DNA from: Candidatus Sulfuritelmatomonas gaucii
GTDB taxonomy: Bacteria > Acidobacteriota > Terriglobia > Terriglobales > Acidobacteriaceae
Reading direction: 5' to 3'
Assembly (NCBI GenBank): GCA_900290245.1
Contig: OKRB01000130.1
Coordinates: forward strand, 92,800 to 156,799
Length of the DNA: 64,000 nucleotides
The notes beneath the pieces are model-generated. The model did no database searches. It had not been told where the DNA came from and was given only the letters and a program-made list of their open reading frames with translations. Below are positions 25,859-33,907 of this stretch, one piece after another. Positions within the stretch are counted from its first letter, which is position 1; each line of letters starts with the position of its first letter. The position numbers were made by a program, and so were the translations under genes.

Positions 25859-27307
25859 ATGGATATCCCCGTTCAGTTCACCTTGTTTCGTCGAACTGTC
25901 CTGCTTGCCGACCTGTTTCTTTTCGGAATGACCCTCTGCACCGCAGCCAAAGCGCAGAGTTCATCGCACGACGCCGTGCACCCCGAGGACTCCGGTATTC
26001 ACAAAATCAAGCACGTGATCATCATCATGCAGGAGAATCGATCCTTCGATTCGTACTTTGGCACTTATCCCGGCGCCGAAGGCATTCCCATGAAGGCCGG
26101 CAAGCCTGCGGTCTGCGCGCCCAACCCGCAAACAGGGGCCTGTGATCCTCCTTATCACGATGTGCGTGATGTGAATGGCGGCTGACCGCATGGCGTGGGC
26201 GCCGCGCGCGCCGATGTGGACGCCGGAAAGATGGACGGCTTTGTCGCGCAGGCGGAAAAAGGCCGAAGAGGCTGCCTCAACCTGAACAATCCTGCCTGCA
26301 CCAATTCGACCAATCCCGATGTGATGGGATACCACGATCAGCACGAGATTCCCAACTACTGGGCCTACGCCTCGCACTTCGTTCTGCAGGATCGCATGTT
26401 TGAACCCAACGCTTCATGGAGCCTGCCGGCCCATCTCTTCGAAGTGTCGGAATGGTCGGCGAGATGCACCCGCCACGGCGACCCATCGAGCTGCATAAAC
26501 GAGCTCCAGAACCCCGGCTTGCCGCCGGACTTCGGCAGAAATCGAACCGGAGAGAATCCGATCTACGCCTGGACGGACCTGACCTGGCTGCTCCATCGGG
26601 ACGGCGTGAGCTGGGGGTATTACGTCGTCTCCGGCAGCGAGCCCGATTGCCGCGACGACGACGCCGAAGATTGTCCGCCTATCAAGCAAAACTCGAAGAC
26701 CCCCGGCATCTGGAACCCGCTACCCTACTTCGACACTGTGAAAGACAATGGCCAGCTTGCCGATGTGCAGCCCATCGCCAGCTTTCTCAAGCAGGCCCGG
26801 GAGGGTACGCTTCCCGCAGTTTCATGGATCGCGCCGTCCGGAGCCGTCAGCGAGCATCCGCCTGCAAAGGTCAGCGCGGGCCAGTCCTACGTCACCGCGC
26901 TCATCAACGCCGTCATGATGGGGCCTGACTGGAACGACTGCGCCATCTTCCTCACATGGGACGACTGGGGCGGCTTTTACGATCACGTACTTCCCGTCAA
27001 TGTCGATGAGAATGGCTACGGCCTGCGCGTTCCTGCCATCGTGATCTCGCCCTACGCCCGGCAGGGATTCATCGATCACCAGACGCTCAGCTTCGACGCG
27101 TACGTCAAATTCATCGAGGATGATTTTCTTCGCAGCCAGCGCCTTGATCCAAAGATCGATGGCCGTCCCGATCCGCGCCCCGATGTGCGTGAAGCTCAGT
27201 CGCAGCTCGGCGATCTGGTCCGCGACTTCGATTTCAATCAGCGGCCTCGTCCGCCGCTCATTCTTCCCGTGCGCCCATCGACCGACCTGACGCCCGCGCC
27301 ATACTAG
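25859..27307 (+). pseudogene. Phosphoesterase (phospholipase C / acid phosphatase type) with an in-frame TGA
   Basis: An exported PF04185-type phosphoesterase of 482 codons interrupted by one in-frame TGA at 26183-26185 (codon 109). Before it are a signal-like N-terminus (after MDIPVQFTLFRR) and the catalytic ENRSFDSYFG motif, ending DVNGG. After it the same frame continues [19 protein letters not shown], then [20 protein letters not shown] and [14 protein letters not shown], all typical of the family. A GGA-to-TGA change explains the stop, since relatives have Gly there. The frame is otherwise intact over 1.4 kb, so the lesion is recent, a sequencing error, or read through. I see no reason to invoke selenocysteine. 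GAGGAG precedes the ATG. Confidence 0.85.
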
Positions 27308-27336
27308 AGCTGGTTGCATACATGGCTTTGTGAAAG

Positions 27337-27397
27337 GGCACGACTTCAGTCGTGCCGCAATACACCCAAAAATGAATGCGGGCTTCAGCCCCTGAGG
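27337..27397. repeat. Paired TTCA-loop hairpin repeat
   Basis: GGCACGAC-TTCA-GTCGTGCC (27337-27356) is an 8-bp perfect hairpin; 24 bases on, GGGC-TTCA-GCCC (27380-27391) forms a second with the same loop. A copy of the second hairpin lies at 11451-11467. It sits between converging genes. Confidence 0.75.
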
Positions 27398-27456
27398 GAA
27401 GTTTTACAGCCGGCTCCGCGAAACTCTAGCCCTTCGTCAGCCGCGCTGCTGCGGCC

Positions 27457-28068
27457 TCATCGGTGGAACTGCAGATAAAACCCCGTCACAGCAACCGCTC
27501 CGCCCGCAGGCATCAAGACCAGCCCCGCGTCCCTGGCTTCCTGGCAGCCGCCGCTGTGTTCGTTTGCACAGATATCGAGTCGGCTGGCCGTGAAAGCGAC
27601 TACGCCGAGGACGAGCGACGTAGTTCCAACCGCAGCCAATGCGATGCCCAGTCCGCGATGCGGCGGCTTGGTCTTGGCTGTTGCAGCCTTGGTCGATGTT
27701 GTGGCCGCCGGCTGGTCCTGCGATGAGCTCTGCGTCGCGCTCTGCGACGAACTCTCACCGCCGTTCTGCGCGGCCTCCATCGAGAGAATCGAGAGAGCCG
27801 GCGGTTTGACCAGCTCGGCTTCCTCCGCCTGAGGTGCTGGAGCTGAAACCTCCGCGCGCTGCTCGGCTGAGGGTGCGGCGATGATCTGCTCGGATGCTGT
27901 CACGGCCTGCGCCTGATCCGCGATCTTACCGGCGATTCGCGTCTGGCTTGTGGCTTGACCGGCGAAAAGAAGAGCGGCCGCGCCAAACGACGCCGTCAGG
28001 AACGATGCGCTGCGCTTCATTTCCTTGCAGCACAACCGCCTCGTGATAGAGAGCTGTTGCGACTCCAT
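27457..28068 (-). CDS. Membrane-associated hypothetical protein, 203 aa
   Basis: The N-terminus (MKRSASFLTASFGAAALLFA, cut near TSQ) is a signal peptide if translation starts at 28020, or a signal with a longer basic leader if it starts at 28068, where GGAGG lies seven bases upstream. A Gln/Ser/Ala-rich linker (residues about 60-130) precedes a hydrophobic C-terminal part (GLGIALAAVGTTSLVLGVVAF and a final GGAVAVTGFYLQF) with two likely membrane segments and two cysteines between them. No family recognised; the layout resembles acidobacterial envelope proteins of unknown function. Confidence 0.6.
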   Translation of the reverse strand: MESQQLSITRRLCCKEMKRSASFLTASFGAAALLFAGQATSQTRIAGKIADQAQAVTASEQIIAAPSAEQRAEVSAPAPQAEEAELVKPPALSILSMEAAQNGGESSSQSATQSSSQDQPAATTSTKAATAKTKPPHRGLGIALAAVGTTSLVLGVVAFTASRLDICANEHSGGCQEARDAGLVLMPAGGAVAVTGFYLQFHR

Positions 28069-28179
28069 TGGGAGACCTCCTGCCTGATTCGGGAAATAGC
28101 GGAAACCTCCCACGATACTACTCCTGCGGCAAACAACACCGCTGGCAACGGACCAGCCCGCGCCGCCTTCGCTCGCGTT

Positions 28180-28557
28180 CTAGCTCTTCGCCAGCCGTGC
28201 AGCCAGCAGCGCAAAGACCGGAAACGTCAGATACACCAGCCCAATCTCCGAGTAATATCCCAGCGCCGTGAGCTTCATCGGTCCAAAGGCAAACATCGGG
28301 TAATCCAGAATCAGATTGATCGCCAGCCATAGCGTTCCCACCATCGCACTCTCGCGAACCGAAACCGCCCGTCGCCGGAAATAAAAGGCCAGCAACAACC
28401 CTGAAGTCGCCAGCACAACCAGGTACATCAGTGTGCTGAAGAGCGGGCCATTCATCTTCTTGATTGGAAACAGGAGAAATCCAAATACAAATGGAACGAA
28501 CCAACTGAGAAGTCCGATCCAAACGGCGCGTGCCGCAATTCTTGTCTTGGCAGCCAT
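28180..28557 (-). CDS. Four-helix membrane protein, 125 aa
   Basis: A 125-residue protein with four predicted membrane helices (centred near residues 22, 50, 83 and 110) and short loops, including the conserved-looking FPIKKMNGPLFSTLMY and LILDYPMFAFGPMK. I do not recognise the family. The ATG at 28557 is preceded by GGAGG four bases upstream, a strong start; upstream in-frame sequence lacks protein character. It precedes the minus-strand gene at 27457 by 111 bases, so the two may be co-transcribed. Confidence 0.65.
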   Translation of the reverse strand: MAAKTRIAARAVWIGLLSWFVPFVFGFLLFPIKKMNGPLFSTLMYLVVLATSGLLLAFYFRRRAVSVRESAMVGTLWLAINLILDYPMFAFGPMKLTALGYYSEIGLVYLTFPVFALLAARLAKS

Positions 28558-28680
28558 AATTCCTCCACGCGCAGACTTTACCCATCTTCCCCTCGCTCCG
28601 CTGTGATGCCCGCCGCAAAGGACTCCTGCCACGTCCGCCATGCACACCTCCTTCCCGAGTCCCTCAGTCTCGCCTTCTTA

Positions 28681-28711
28681 TTCCCTCGTCTCCTTGTTCC
28701 CTCGTTCCCTG
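28681..28711. repeat. TTCCCTCG-type microrepeat
   Basis: Degenerate tandem TTCCCTCGT units just upstream of the RsbU-like gene, of the same TCCCT class as at 6246-6270 and 47749-47779. Confidence 0.55.
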
Positions 28712-28748
28712 CCGTAGCGTGATACATTCAGATTCCACGGGGGTCAGT

Positions 28749-29903
28749 ATGGCATCGGACGCCCAACTTGCGGCCGACGGCGAGACCATCGAATTACAGC
28801 AGCAGGTCGCGCGCCTGCAGGCGCTCCTTGAGGCTTCGCGCCAGGTCCACGGAACCATCCGCGAAGAGGAGGTACTGGAATCGGTGCTGCGCATCGTGGT
28901 GCGCGAGCTCGAAATGGCCGGCGCAGCCTTCCCTGGATCCGGGTTGGCATATGGCGACATGCCTGCCGATGCCGCCGGCGAACAGCTGCTCATCTATCCC
29001 CTGGCTGACCGCGGCGGCAACAAGATGACCGAACTCGTGGTCGCCTCGCCCGGCGCCCGCGAACTATCCCTCTCTGAAGCCGACTTCCTTGAGGGCCTCG
29101 CCTTGCAAGCCGCAGTCGCGCTCGAGAATGCGCGCAACCACAAACGCAACGTTGAGTTCGCCCGCCTGCAGCAGGATCTGGATGCCGCCCGGCAGATTCA
29201 GCGCTCGCTTTTGCCGCAAACGCTGCCCACGATTTCCGGCTACTCGGTCGCCTTCCGTTCCGATACTTGCTACGAGGTCGGCGGCGACTATCTCGACATT
29301 GTCGAGCAGCCCGATGGCAGCCTGCTCATGGCTGTCGCTGACGTGGCCGGCAAGGGATTGGCCTCGGCTATCATGTCCACCGGCTTTCGCGCCGCCTTTC
29401 GCGGCATCGCCGCCACCGGCATGCCGCTCGATGAGCTTGCGACGCGGATGAATCAGCACCACTGGGCCGAGGGCGAGGAGGCCCGCCGCCGCTACGTCAC
29501 CGCGATCTTTCTCCGCCTGCATCCCGAAGCCAGCGAAATCGAAGTCGTCAATGCAGGCCACAATCCTGGTTTTCTCGTCGATGCAAGCGGGACTTCGTAC
29601 CAGTTTGACGCCGCGGGCACTCCGCTGGGCCTCGTGCCGGGCATGCGCTATGCCTGCGAACGACGCCATTTCGCCCCCGGAGCCCGGTTGCTCTTTTACA
29701 CCGATGGCCTTACCGAGGTCTTTCGCGGAGATGAGGAGTTTGGTCCGGAAAGGCTTTTGAATGAATTTTCTACGTGTCCTTCCCGCAAGGCCGATGGTAT
29801 TCTCGATGCATTGTGGGGAGCCATCGACGCATTTGCTGAAGGCCGCCCGCAGGCAGACGATATGACCGCGCTGGCGCTATGCCGCGGAAAGACGTCGGAA
29901 TGA
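28749..29903 (+). CDS. RsbU-like PP2C (SpoIIE) phosphatase with GAF-like sensor domain
   Basis: A 384-residue protein phosphatase. The N-terminus has a short coiled coil (QQQVARLQALLEASRQV) and a GAF-like domain (about residues 20-130). A linker helix (LQQDLDAARQIQRSLLP) leads into a SpoIIE/PP2C domain with metal-binding motifs YEVGGDYLD, VADVAGKGLASAIM, NAGHNPGF and YTDGLTEV, and a final ADDMTALAL. It would dephosphorylate the STAS antagonist encoded two genes on, releasing it to bind the kinase RsbW. The stop overlaps the next start (ATGA). Start ATG at 28749 after GGGGG. Confidence 0.9.
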   Translation: MASDAQLAADGETIELQQQVARLQALLEASRQVHGTIREEEVLESVLRIVVRELEMAGAAFPGSGLAYGDMPADAAGEQLLIYPLADRGGNKMTELVVASPGARELSLSEADFLEGLALQAAVALENARNHKRNVEFARLQQDLDAARQIQRSLLPQTLPTISGYSVAFRSDTCYEVGGDYLDIVEQPDGSLLMAVADVAGKGLASAIMSTGFRAAFRGIAATGMPLDELATRMNQHHWAEGEEARRRYVTAIFLRLHPEASEIEVVNAGHNPGFLVDASGTSYQFDAAGTPLGLVPGMRYACERRHFAPGARLLFYTDGLTEVFRGDEEFGPERLLNEFSTCPSRKADGILDALWGAIDAFAEGRPQADDMTALALCRGKTSE

Positions 29904-30346
29904 CCGAGTCGAAATCAACCACCGTCGAAGTCCGGCTGCCCACCAGGATGGGATACGAGAAGGTGGCCATGAGCACGGCGGCGTCAGTGGCAAAGTTGAT
30001 GGGCTTCCCCGAAGACCGCGTTGAGGATTTGAAGACGGCAGTGGCCGAGGCCTGCATCAATGCGATCGAGCACGGCAATCGGCTGAACGAAAAACTCTCA
30101 GTCGGCGTGGTCCTGAGCGCTGGCGCCGACTCGCTTGAAGTGAAGGTCATCGACGATGGCACAGGGATCAGCAAGCAGCCGCCCAGACCCGACATCGACC
30201 GCAAGATGCATGGCGAGGAGGATGCGCGCGGGATGGGCATGTTCCTCATCCAGGCGCTGGTCGACGAAGCGGAATGGGTCGCGGGATCCGATGGCAAGAG
30301 CAGTTACGTGCGCCTCGTCATCAAACTCGACAAAAATTCCGACTAG
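29900..30346 (+). CDS. RsbW-like anti-sigma factor / serine kinase
   Basis: A 148-residue GHKL-type ATPase. The N box is AVAEACINAIEHGN, the G1 box VIDDGTGI and the G2 box ARGMGMFLIQALVDE. Such proteins bind a sigma factor or other target and phosphorylate their STAS antagonist. The ATG at 29900 overlaps the RsbU-like stop, so the proteins are translationally coupled, and the STAS gene follows 41 bases later. The full partner-switching cassette is thus RsbU-RsbW-RsbV. The controlled sigma factor is not encoded alongside, so the output is unknown. Confidence 0.9.
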   Translation: MTESKSTTVEVRLPTRMGYEKVAMSTAASVAKLMGFPEDRVEDLKTAVAEACINAIEHGNRLNEKLSVGVVLSAGADSLEVKVIDDGTGISKQPPRPDIDRKMHGEEDARGMGMFLIQALVDEAEWVAGSDGKSSYVRLVIKLDKNSD

Positions 30347-30387
30347 CTGAGATTTCTAAACGTAAAGAACACGGAGGCAATCGACAA

Positions 30388-30747
30388 GTGCAATCTGAAA
30401 CCAAGTCGCATGTTGACAGGGTCACATCACCGTCTGGATTTCCGGTCGCGGTCCTCCGTTTCGAAGGCGATATCGCCAGCACCTCAAAGGATGCCGTCCT
30501 CGGCACTTACCAAGGACTGCCGAAGGAATCCACGAAGCTCATCCTCCTCGATTTCACGCGGGTCGATTACATCAATTCGAGCGGCATCGCGCTCGTGATT
30601 CAACTCCTGATTGAAGCCTCGCACACAGGACAAACCGTTTGCGCCTTCGGCCTTTCGCCGCACTTCACCAAGGTTTTCACCATGGTCGGCATCACGAAGT
30701 ACTCGCGCCTCTTCCCCAATGAAGCTGAAGCGCTCGCCGCGCTCTGA
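30388..30747 (+). CDS. STAS-domain anti-sigma factor antagonist (RsbV-like)
   Basis: A 119-residue STAS protein. The phosphorylation site lies in FTRVDYINSSGIALVIQLL, with the usual Asp then Ser-Ser-Gly order, preceded by VAVLRFEGDIAS and followed by VCAFGLSPHFTKVFTMVGI. When dephosphorylated by the RsbU-like protein it would capture the RsbW-like kinase. The start is GTG at 30388 with GGAGG ten bases upstream; the frame is open further upstream but overlaps the RsbW coding end and lacks domain sequence. Last gene of the cassette. Confidence 0.9.
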   Translation: MQSETKSHVDRVTSPSGFPVAVLRFEGDIASTSKDAVLGTYQGLPKESTKLILLDFTRVDYINSSGIALVIQLLIEASHTGQTVCAFGLSPHFTKVFTMVGITKYSRLFPNEAEALAAL

Positions 30748-30790
30748 GCGTCGCACTGAATCAGCGCCAGATAGCAGCAAAAAATGATTC

Positions 30791-30838
30791 TGTCATCTTG
30801 AGCGGAGCGCCCTTGGGAAGAGCTGAAGAATCTGAATG
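30791..30838. repeat. Dispersed 'TGTCATC-TGAGCGGAGCG' repeat
   Basis: Begins TGTCATCTTGAGCGGAGCG and ends near GAAGAATCTG. A close relative of the longer element at 43300-43377, which starts TGTCATCCTGAGCGGAGCG. Confidence 0.65.
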
Positions 30839-30845
30839 TCCTGGC

Positions 30846-31436
30846 TTACTGCGGTCCCTTGTCGCCCCTTGAGAAAAGCGGGATATGGAAGGGCGTTTCC
30901 GTCGCCGTCGACTTCTTTTGCTTGCCGCCTGCGTCCTTCGTCAGGACGGTTCTTTGCGAGTTGATGCACAGCCAACCGCCGTGAGAGCGCTCAAAAACGT
31001 GAGTAAACACGCCCTTTTCGTCCACCTCGGCCGAATTGACTTTGTGGTGCAGAGTGTAGGTGCCGTTGGCCACAGCGATATCGCCCAGCATGCGCACCGT
31101 GATGACCTTTTGCGTGAAATAGAGCGACTTGTCTTCCCCGCTCAGCACCAGCGCCACCTGCTGATTGCGCGTGGTCACGTCGCCGTTGGCCGCAATGTCG
31201 ACAAACAGCGGGGAAAGCACCAGTTCCAAACCATACTGGTCGTGCCGGTTAACGGCATCCGACCAGTTGTCTTCAATCTTCTGGAACTGCGCGACTTCCG
31301 GGCTCACCGTGCTGGTGACTCCGGCTGGAACCGTCGTCGCATCGCTGCCCGTGGCCGGATCGGAAGTGGGATTTTGAGCTGATGCCGCCCAACATAGAGA
31401 AAGAAGAGCAATAAAACAGGAAAAAACGCGAATCAT
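30846..31436 (-). CDS. Exported NTF2-like (SnoaL/DUF4440 type) protein
   Basis: A 196-residue secreted protein. The start is ATG at 31436 (MIRVFSCFIALLSLCWAASA), which gives a clean signal peptide; an upstream in-frame TTG is less likely. The mature domain has an NTF2/SnoaL-like pattern: a first helix with KIEDNWSDAVNRHDQ, then strands including LFVDIAANGDVTT, VRMLGDIAVANGTYTLH and GVFTHVFERSHGGWLCINSQ. Such domains form small cone-shaped pockets with varied or no enzymatic roles. A basic Lys-rich tail follows. It sits between the Rsb cassette and the Crp/Fnr regulator, with no evident functional link. Confidence 0.75.
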   Translation of the reverse strand: MIRVFSCFIALLSLCWAASAQNPTSDPATGSDATTVPAGVTSTVSPEVAQFQKIEDNWSDAVNRHDQYGLELVLSPLFVDIAANGDVTTRNQQVALVLSGEDKSLYFTQKVITVRMLGDIAVANGTYTLHHKVNSAEVDEKGVFTHVFERSHGGWLCINSQRTVLTKDAGGKQKKSTATETPFHIPLFSRGDKGPQ

Positions 31437-31553
31437 ATGTGGCTTGAACTCCAATTACCAAGCATTCTAGCTCTTTGGACTTGAGAAGCGGCCTGGAGGC
31501 GAGCGGAAAAGCCCACCCTTGAAGGGCTCCTCAATCAGCGCTTGTCAGAAATT

Positions 31554-32312
31554 CTAGAGTAAGCCCTGCAGCTTACCAGGATGATGGAGAGTGACCATCG
31601 ACTCTTCGATCGAGATCCAGCCTTCCTTGCGGAACTGGCCGAGAGTGCGGGTCACCGTTTCCCGGGTCGTGCACGTCATTGACGCCATCTCCTCGTGCGT
31701 CAGTAGTAACGGGAAACGGTACTCGCCGGTTTCTGTATGCTCGCCGATTTGATGCGCCAGTTCGGTCAAAAGTCGCGCCAACCGGGCCGCCACAGTCTCT
31801 GCCAGTGCAATCCGGCACGCATCCTGCAGCGCGAACCGGTACTCCTGGCAAATGCACTGCACTGCTCGCAGTTGGGCTTCCTTGTGATTGCGTAAAAAGC
31901 TCAGGAACCGCTCGCGCTCCACGGGCCGCAACTGCGCCGGCGTTAACGACTCCGCGGTCACTTCATATACACCATGCGAAAGCACCGCATACAGGCCCAG
32001 CATCGATCCCGGTCCCGCTACGCGGACAATCATGTGCCGGTCTTCCGGCCGACCCGCCGTCAGCTTCAGATAGCCGCTGCATATCAGGTAGAGGCAACGG
32101 GCGTCTTCGCCTTGTGTGAAAAGTGATGCCTGCGATGGCAGTGAAATCGTGCTGGTGGCCAATTCCAGGTCTGCAAGGACTGCGCTGCCCAATGAGCAAA
32201 ACCACCCCGGACGACGATTGGCGCAAGCCGCACAACCGAGCGGCGACGAGCGATTCGTATGCTTTGGCTTCGTCTGTTCTTCAACCGAAATCTGTATGTC
32301 CGCCATCGTCAT
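31554..32312 (-). CDS. Crp/Fnr family transcriptional regulator
   Basis: A 252-residue regulator. The N-terminus carries Cys27-x2-Cys30-x8-Cys39 (GCAACANRRPGWFC), suggestive of an FNR-like Fe-S or redox site, though the spacing differs from E. coli FNR. A cyclic-nucleotide-type beta-roll follows (FTQGEDARCLYLICSGYLKL) and then a helix-turn-helix with Arg217-Glu218-Thr-Val-Thr-Arg222, the CRP-type pattern that reads TGTGA half-sites rather than FNR's TTGAT. TGTGA-N6-TCAC sites stand at 32483-32498 and 32610-32625, between this gene and the divergent decaheme cytochrome gene. Likely role: oxygen, redox or metabolite control of the electron conduit. Start ATG 32312; an ATG two codons later is also possible. 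Confidence 0.9.
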   Translation of the reverse strand: MTMADIQISVEEQTKPKHTNRSSPLGCAACANRRPGWFCSLGSAVLADLELATSTISLPSQASLFTQGEDARCLYLICSGYLKLTAGRPEDRHMIVRVAGPGSMLGLYAVLSHGVYEVTAESLTPAQLRPVERERFLSFLRNHKEAQLRAVQCICQEYRFALQDACRIALAETVAARLARLLTELAHQIGEHTETGEYRFPLLLTHEEMASMTCTTRETVTRTLGQFRKEGWISIEESMVTLHHPGKLQGLL

Positions 32313-32482
32313 ATTCCGTTCTCTTTCGATGGGGCCCGTCGCCTCCACCGTTCCGGAATCTCCGGTTCTGCCTTGACAGGCGACAGGTGAGGCCAGGATG
32401 CCCAAAGGCCCCGCAAACGCATCATTCAGTTCGCCGGAACTGGCATCCATAAGCAGTTTGCTTGACCAATACCGGCTTTGGA

Positions 32483-32498
32483 TGTGATGGGCCTCACG
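32483..32498. promoter_or_regulatory. Crp/Fnr-type operator 1
   Basis: TGTGA-TGGGCC-TCACG matches the CRP-type TGTGA-N6-TCACA consensus at nine of ten positions. It lies in the divergent region between the Crp/Fnr regulator gene and the cytochrome cluster. Confidence 0.7.
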
Positions 32499-32601
32499 TT
32501 CCTGAAGCCAGTTAAGCCTCTGTGATGCCCTGGGCTAGGCTTGCGCGCATGACCCCCGCAAGTCACTCAAACTGGGGGCGTTCATGTCTGGTGGAGATGT
32601 C

Positions 32602-32625
32602 TCACACCGTGTGATGGGCATCACC
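32602..32625. promoter_or_regulatory. Crp/Fnr-type operator 2 with overlapping palindrome
   Basis: TGTGA-TGGGCA-TCACC (32610-32625) matches TGTGA-N6-TCACA at nine of ten positions and shares five of its six spacer bases with operator 1. It overlaps a perfect palindrome TCACAC-C-GTGTGA (32602-32614). It is about 200 bases before the decaheme cytochrome start. Confidence 0.75.
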
Positions 32626-32661
32626 GCTCGAGATCACGACAAAACCGTAATCTTTCGAGCA

Positions 32662-32678
32662 TGTGGTGATGTTCCACA
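32662..32678. promoter_or_regulatory. Possible third inverted-repeat operator
   Basis: TGTGG-N7-CCACA is a perfect 5-bp inverted repeat resembling the other two sites but with a one-base longer spacer and G in place of A. The rest of the 32313-32827 interval shows no gene. Confidence 0.45.
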
Positions 32679-32827
32679 CGTGCAAGCGCCCGTACTCGAT
32701 TCCGAGAGCTTTCGTTCCGTGCTGGCGCTCACAAGCAGCGAGAAGTCACCACATTGACCTGCACCATGGTGCGGACGTTGGTTTTTAAGCTGTGCCAGGA
32801 AGTTTTTTCTGAAGGCGGTATTTTTCC

Positions 32828-33790
32828 ATGCATACACATAAGCTGGTAACGCAATCGCCGTTCGGTGCGGCCCAGGGAATGAAGACGGGGCTGCGAGTGT
32901 TTTTGATGTTTTTGATGGGCGCGGGCCTCATGTGCGCAACGGCGCTGGCCGCTCCGCCAGCCGGAGCGAAAGCCTCTGACGCATCGGCCAAGGCCGCGCA
33001 AGCCACGTTCGTCGGCGCAGACACTTGTGCGACCTGCCACGAAGAGGTCTCCAAAGGATTCGCCTCCAACCCGCACACCAAAATGAGCATGATGCACGGC
33101 AACGCTAATGGCGTTACCTGCGAAAACTGCCACGGGGCCGGCAGCGATCACGTGGCCGGCGGCGGCGACGTCACCAAGATCTTCGATCCCGCCAAGGCCT
33201 CGGCGAAGGACGTGGACGCCAGGTGCCTCACCTGCCACGCAGGTACGCATCCTGACTTCCAGCGCTCTCCGCACGCCAAGGCGAATGTGAGCTGCATCAG
33301 CTGCCACAGCATTCACCAGAGCAAAGAGGACGCGCTACTCAAGGCGCCGCAGCCCACCCTCTGCTTCCAGTGCCACAACGACACGAAACCGCAGTTCGAT
33401 ATGGCGTTTCATCACCCCGTCAATGAAGGCGTGGTCAAGTGCAGCGACTGCCACGATGTGCATGGCACGTTCCAGGCCAACAACCTGAAAATGACGGTCG
33501 ATCAAAACATGATCTGCACCAAATGCCACACAGACGTGCGCGGGCCTTTTGTCTACGAGCACGCCCCGGTCAGGGCCGAAACCTGCCTGGCATGCCATTC
33601 GCCGCACGGCTCGCAGAACGCACGCATGCTTAACATGCCGAACATCAATGTGCTCTGCAACCAGTGCCACAGCGCGGTAGGTGCGGGCGCGATTCACGGC
33701 CAGGGTGAGGGATCGTCGGACAGCGTGCCCTGCACGAGCTGCCACACCTACATCCATGGTTCGAATCTAAGTGTGGCGTTTCTCAGATAG
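32828..33790 (+). CDS. Decaheme c-type cytochrome, DmsE/MtrA/PioA type
   Basis: A 320-residue exported cytochrome with exactly ten CXXCH heme sites (CATCH, CENCH, CLTCH, CISCH, CFQCH, CSDCH, CTKCH, CLACH, CNQCH, CTSCH). Length, heme number and the pairing with an MtrB/PioB-type barrel gene directly downstream match the MtrA/DmsE family, which threads through the barrel and carries electrons across the outer membrane. The signal peptide spans MKTGLRVFLMFLMGAG to about residue 42; the upstream ATG at 32828 adds a 17-residue leader, and an internal ATG at 32879 is an alternative. It is the first gene of the cluster and lies downstream of the Crp-type operators. Confidence 0.93.
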   Translation: MHTHKLVTQSPFGAAQGMKTGLRVFLMFLMGAGLMCATALAAPPAGAKASDASAKAAQATFVGADTCATCHEEVSKGFASNPHTKMSMMHGNANGVTCENCHGAGSDHVAGGGDVTKIFDPAKASAKDVDARCLTCHAGTHPDFQRSPHAKANVSCISCHSIHQSKEDALLKAPQPTLCFQCHNDTKPQFDMAFHHPVNEGVVKCSDCHDVHGTFQANNLKMTVDQNMICTKCHTDVRGPFVYEHAPVRAETCLACHSPHGSQNARMLNMPNINVLCNQCHSAVGAGAIHGQGEGSSDSVPCTSCHTYIHGSNLSVAFLR

Positions 33791-33907
33791 GAGTGATGGA
33801 GTCGTGCCGCAACTGTCTCATCAGCGCCGCACGGCTCCCACAACAGGTTTGCACGGGGTTTCAAAGATTCGATGTCGGCAACGAGTTTTATTCAAGTGAG
33901 GCTTCAT

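Noticed and set aside
26183..26230. Selenocysteine insertion at the phosphoesterase TGA
   Set aside because: The expected residue is Gly, not Cys or Sec, the downstream GC-rich hairpin does not resemble a bacterial SECIS, and no selenoprotein family of this type is known to me.
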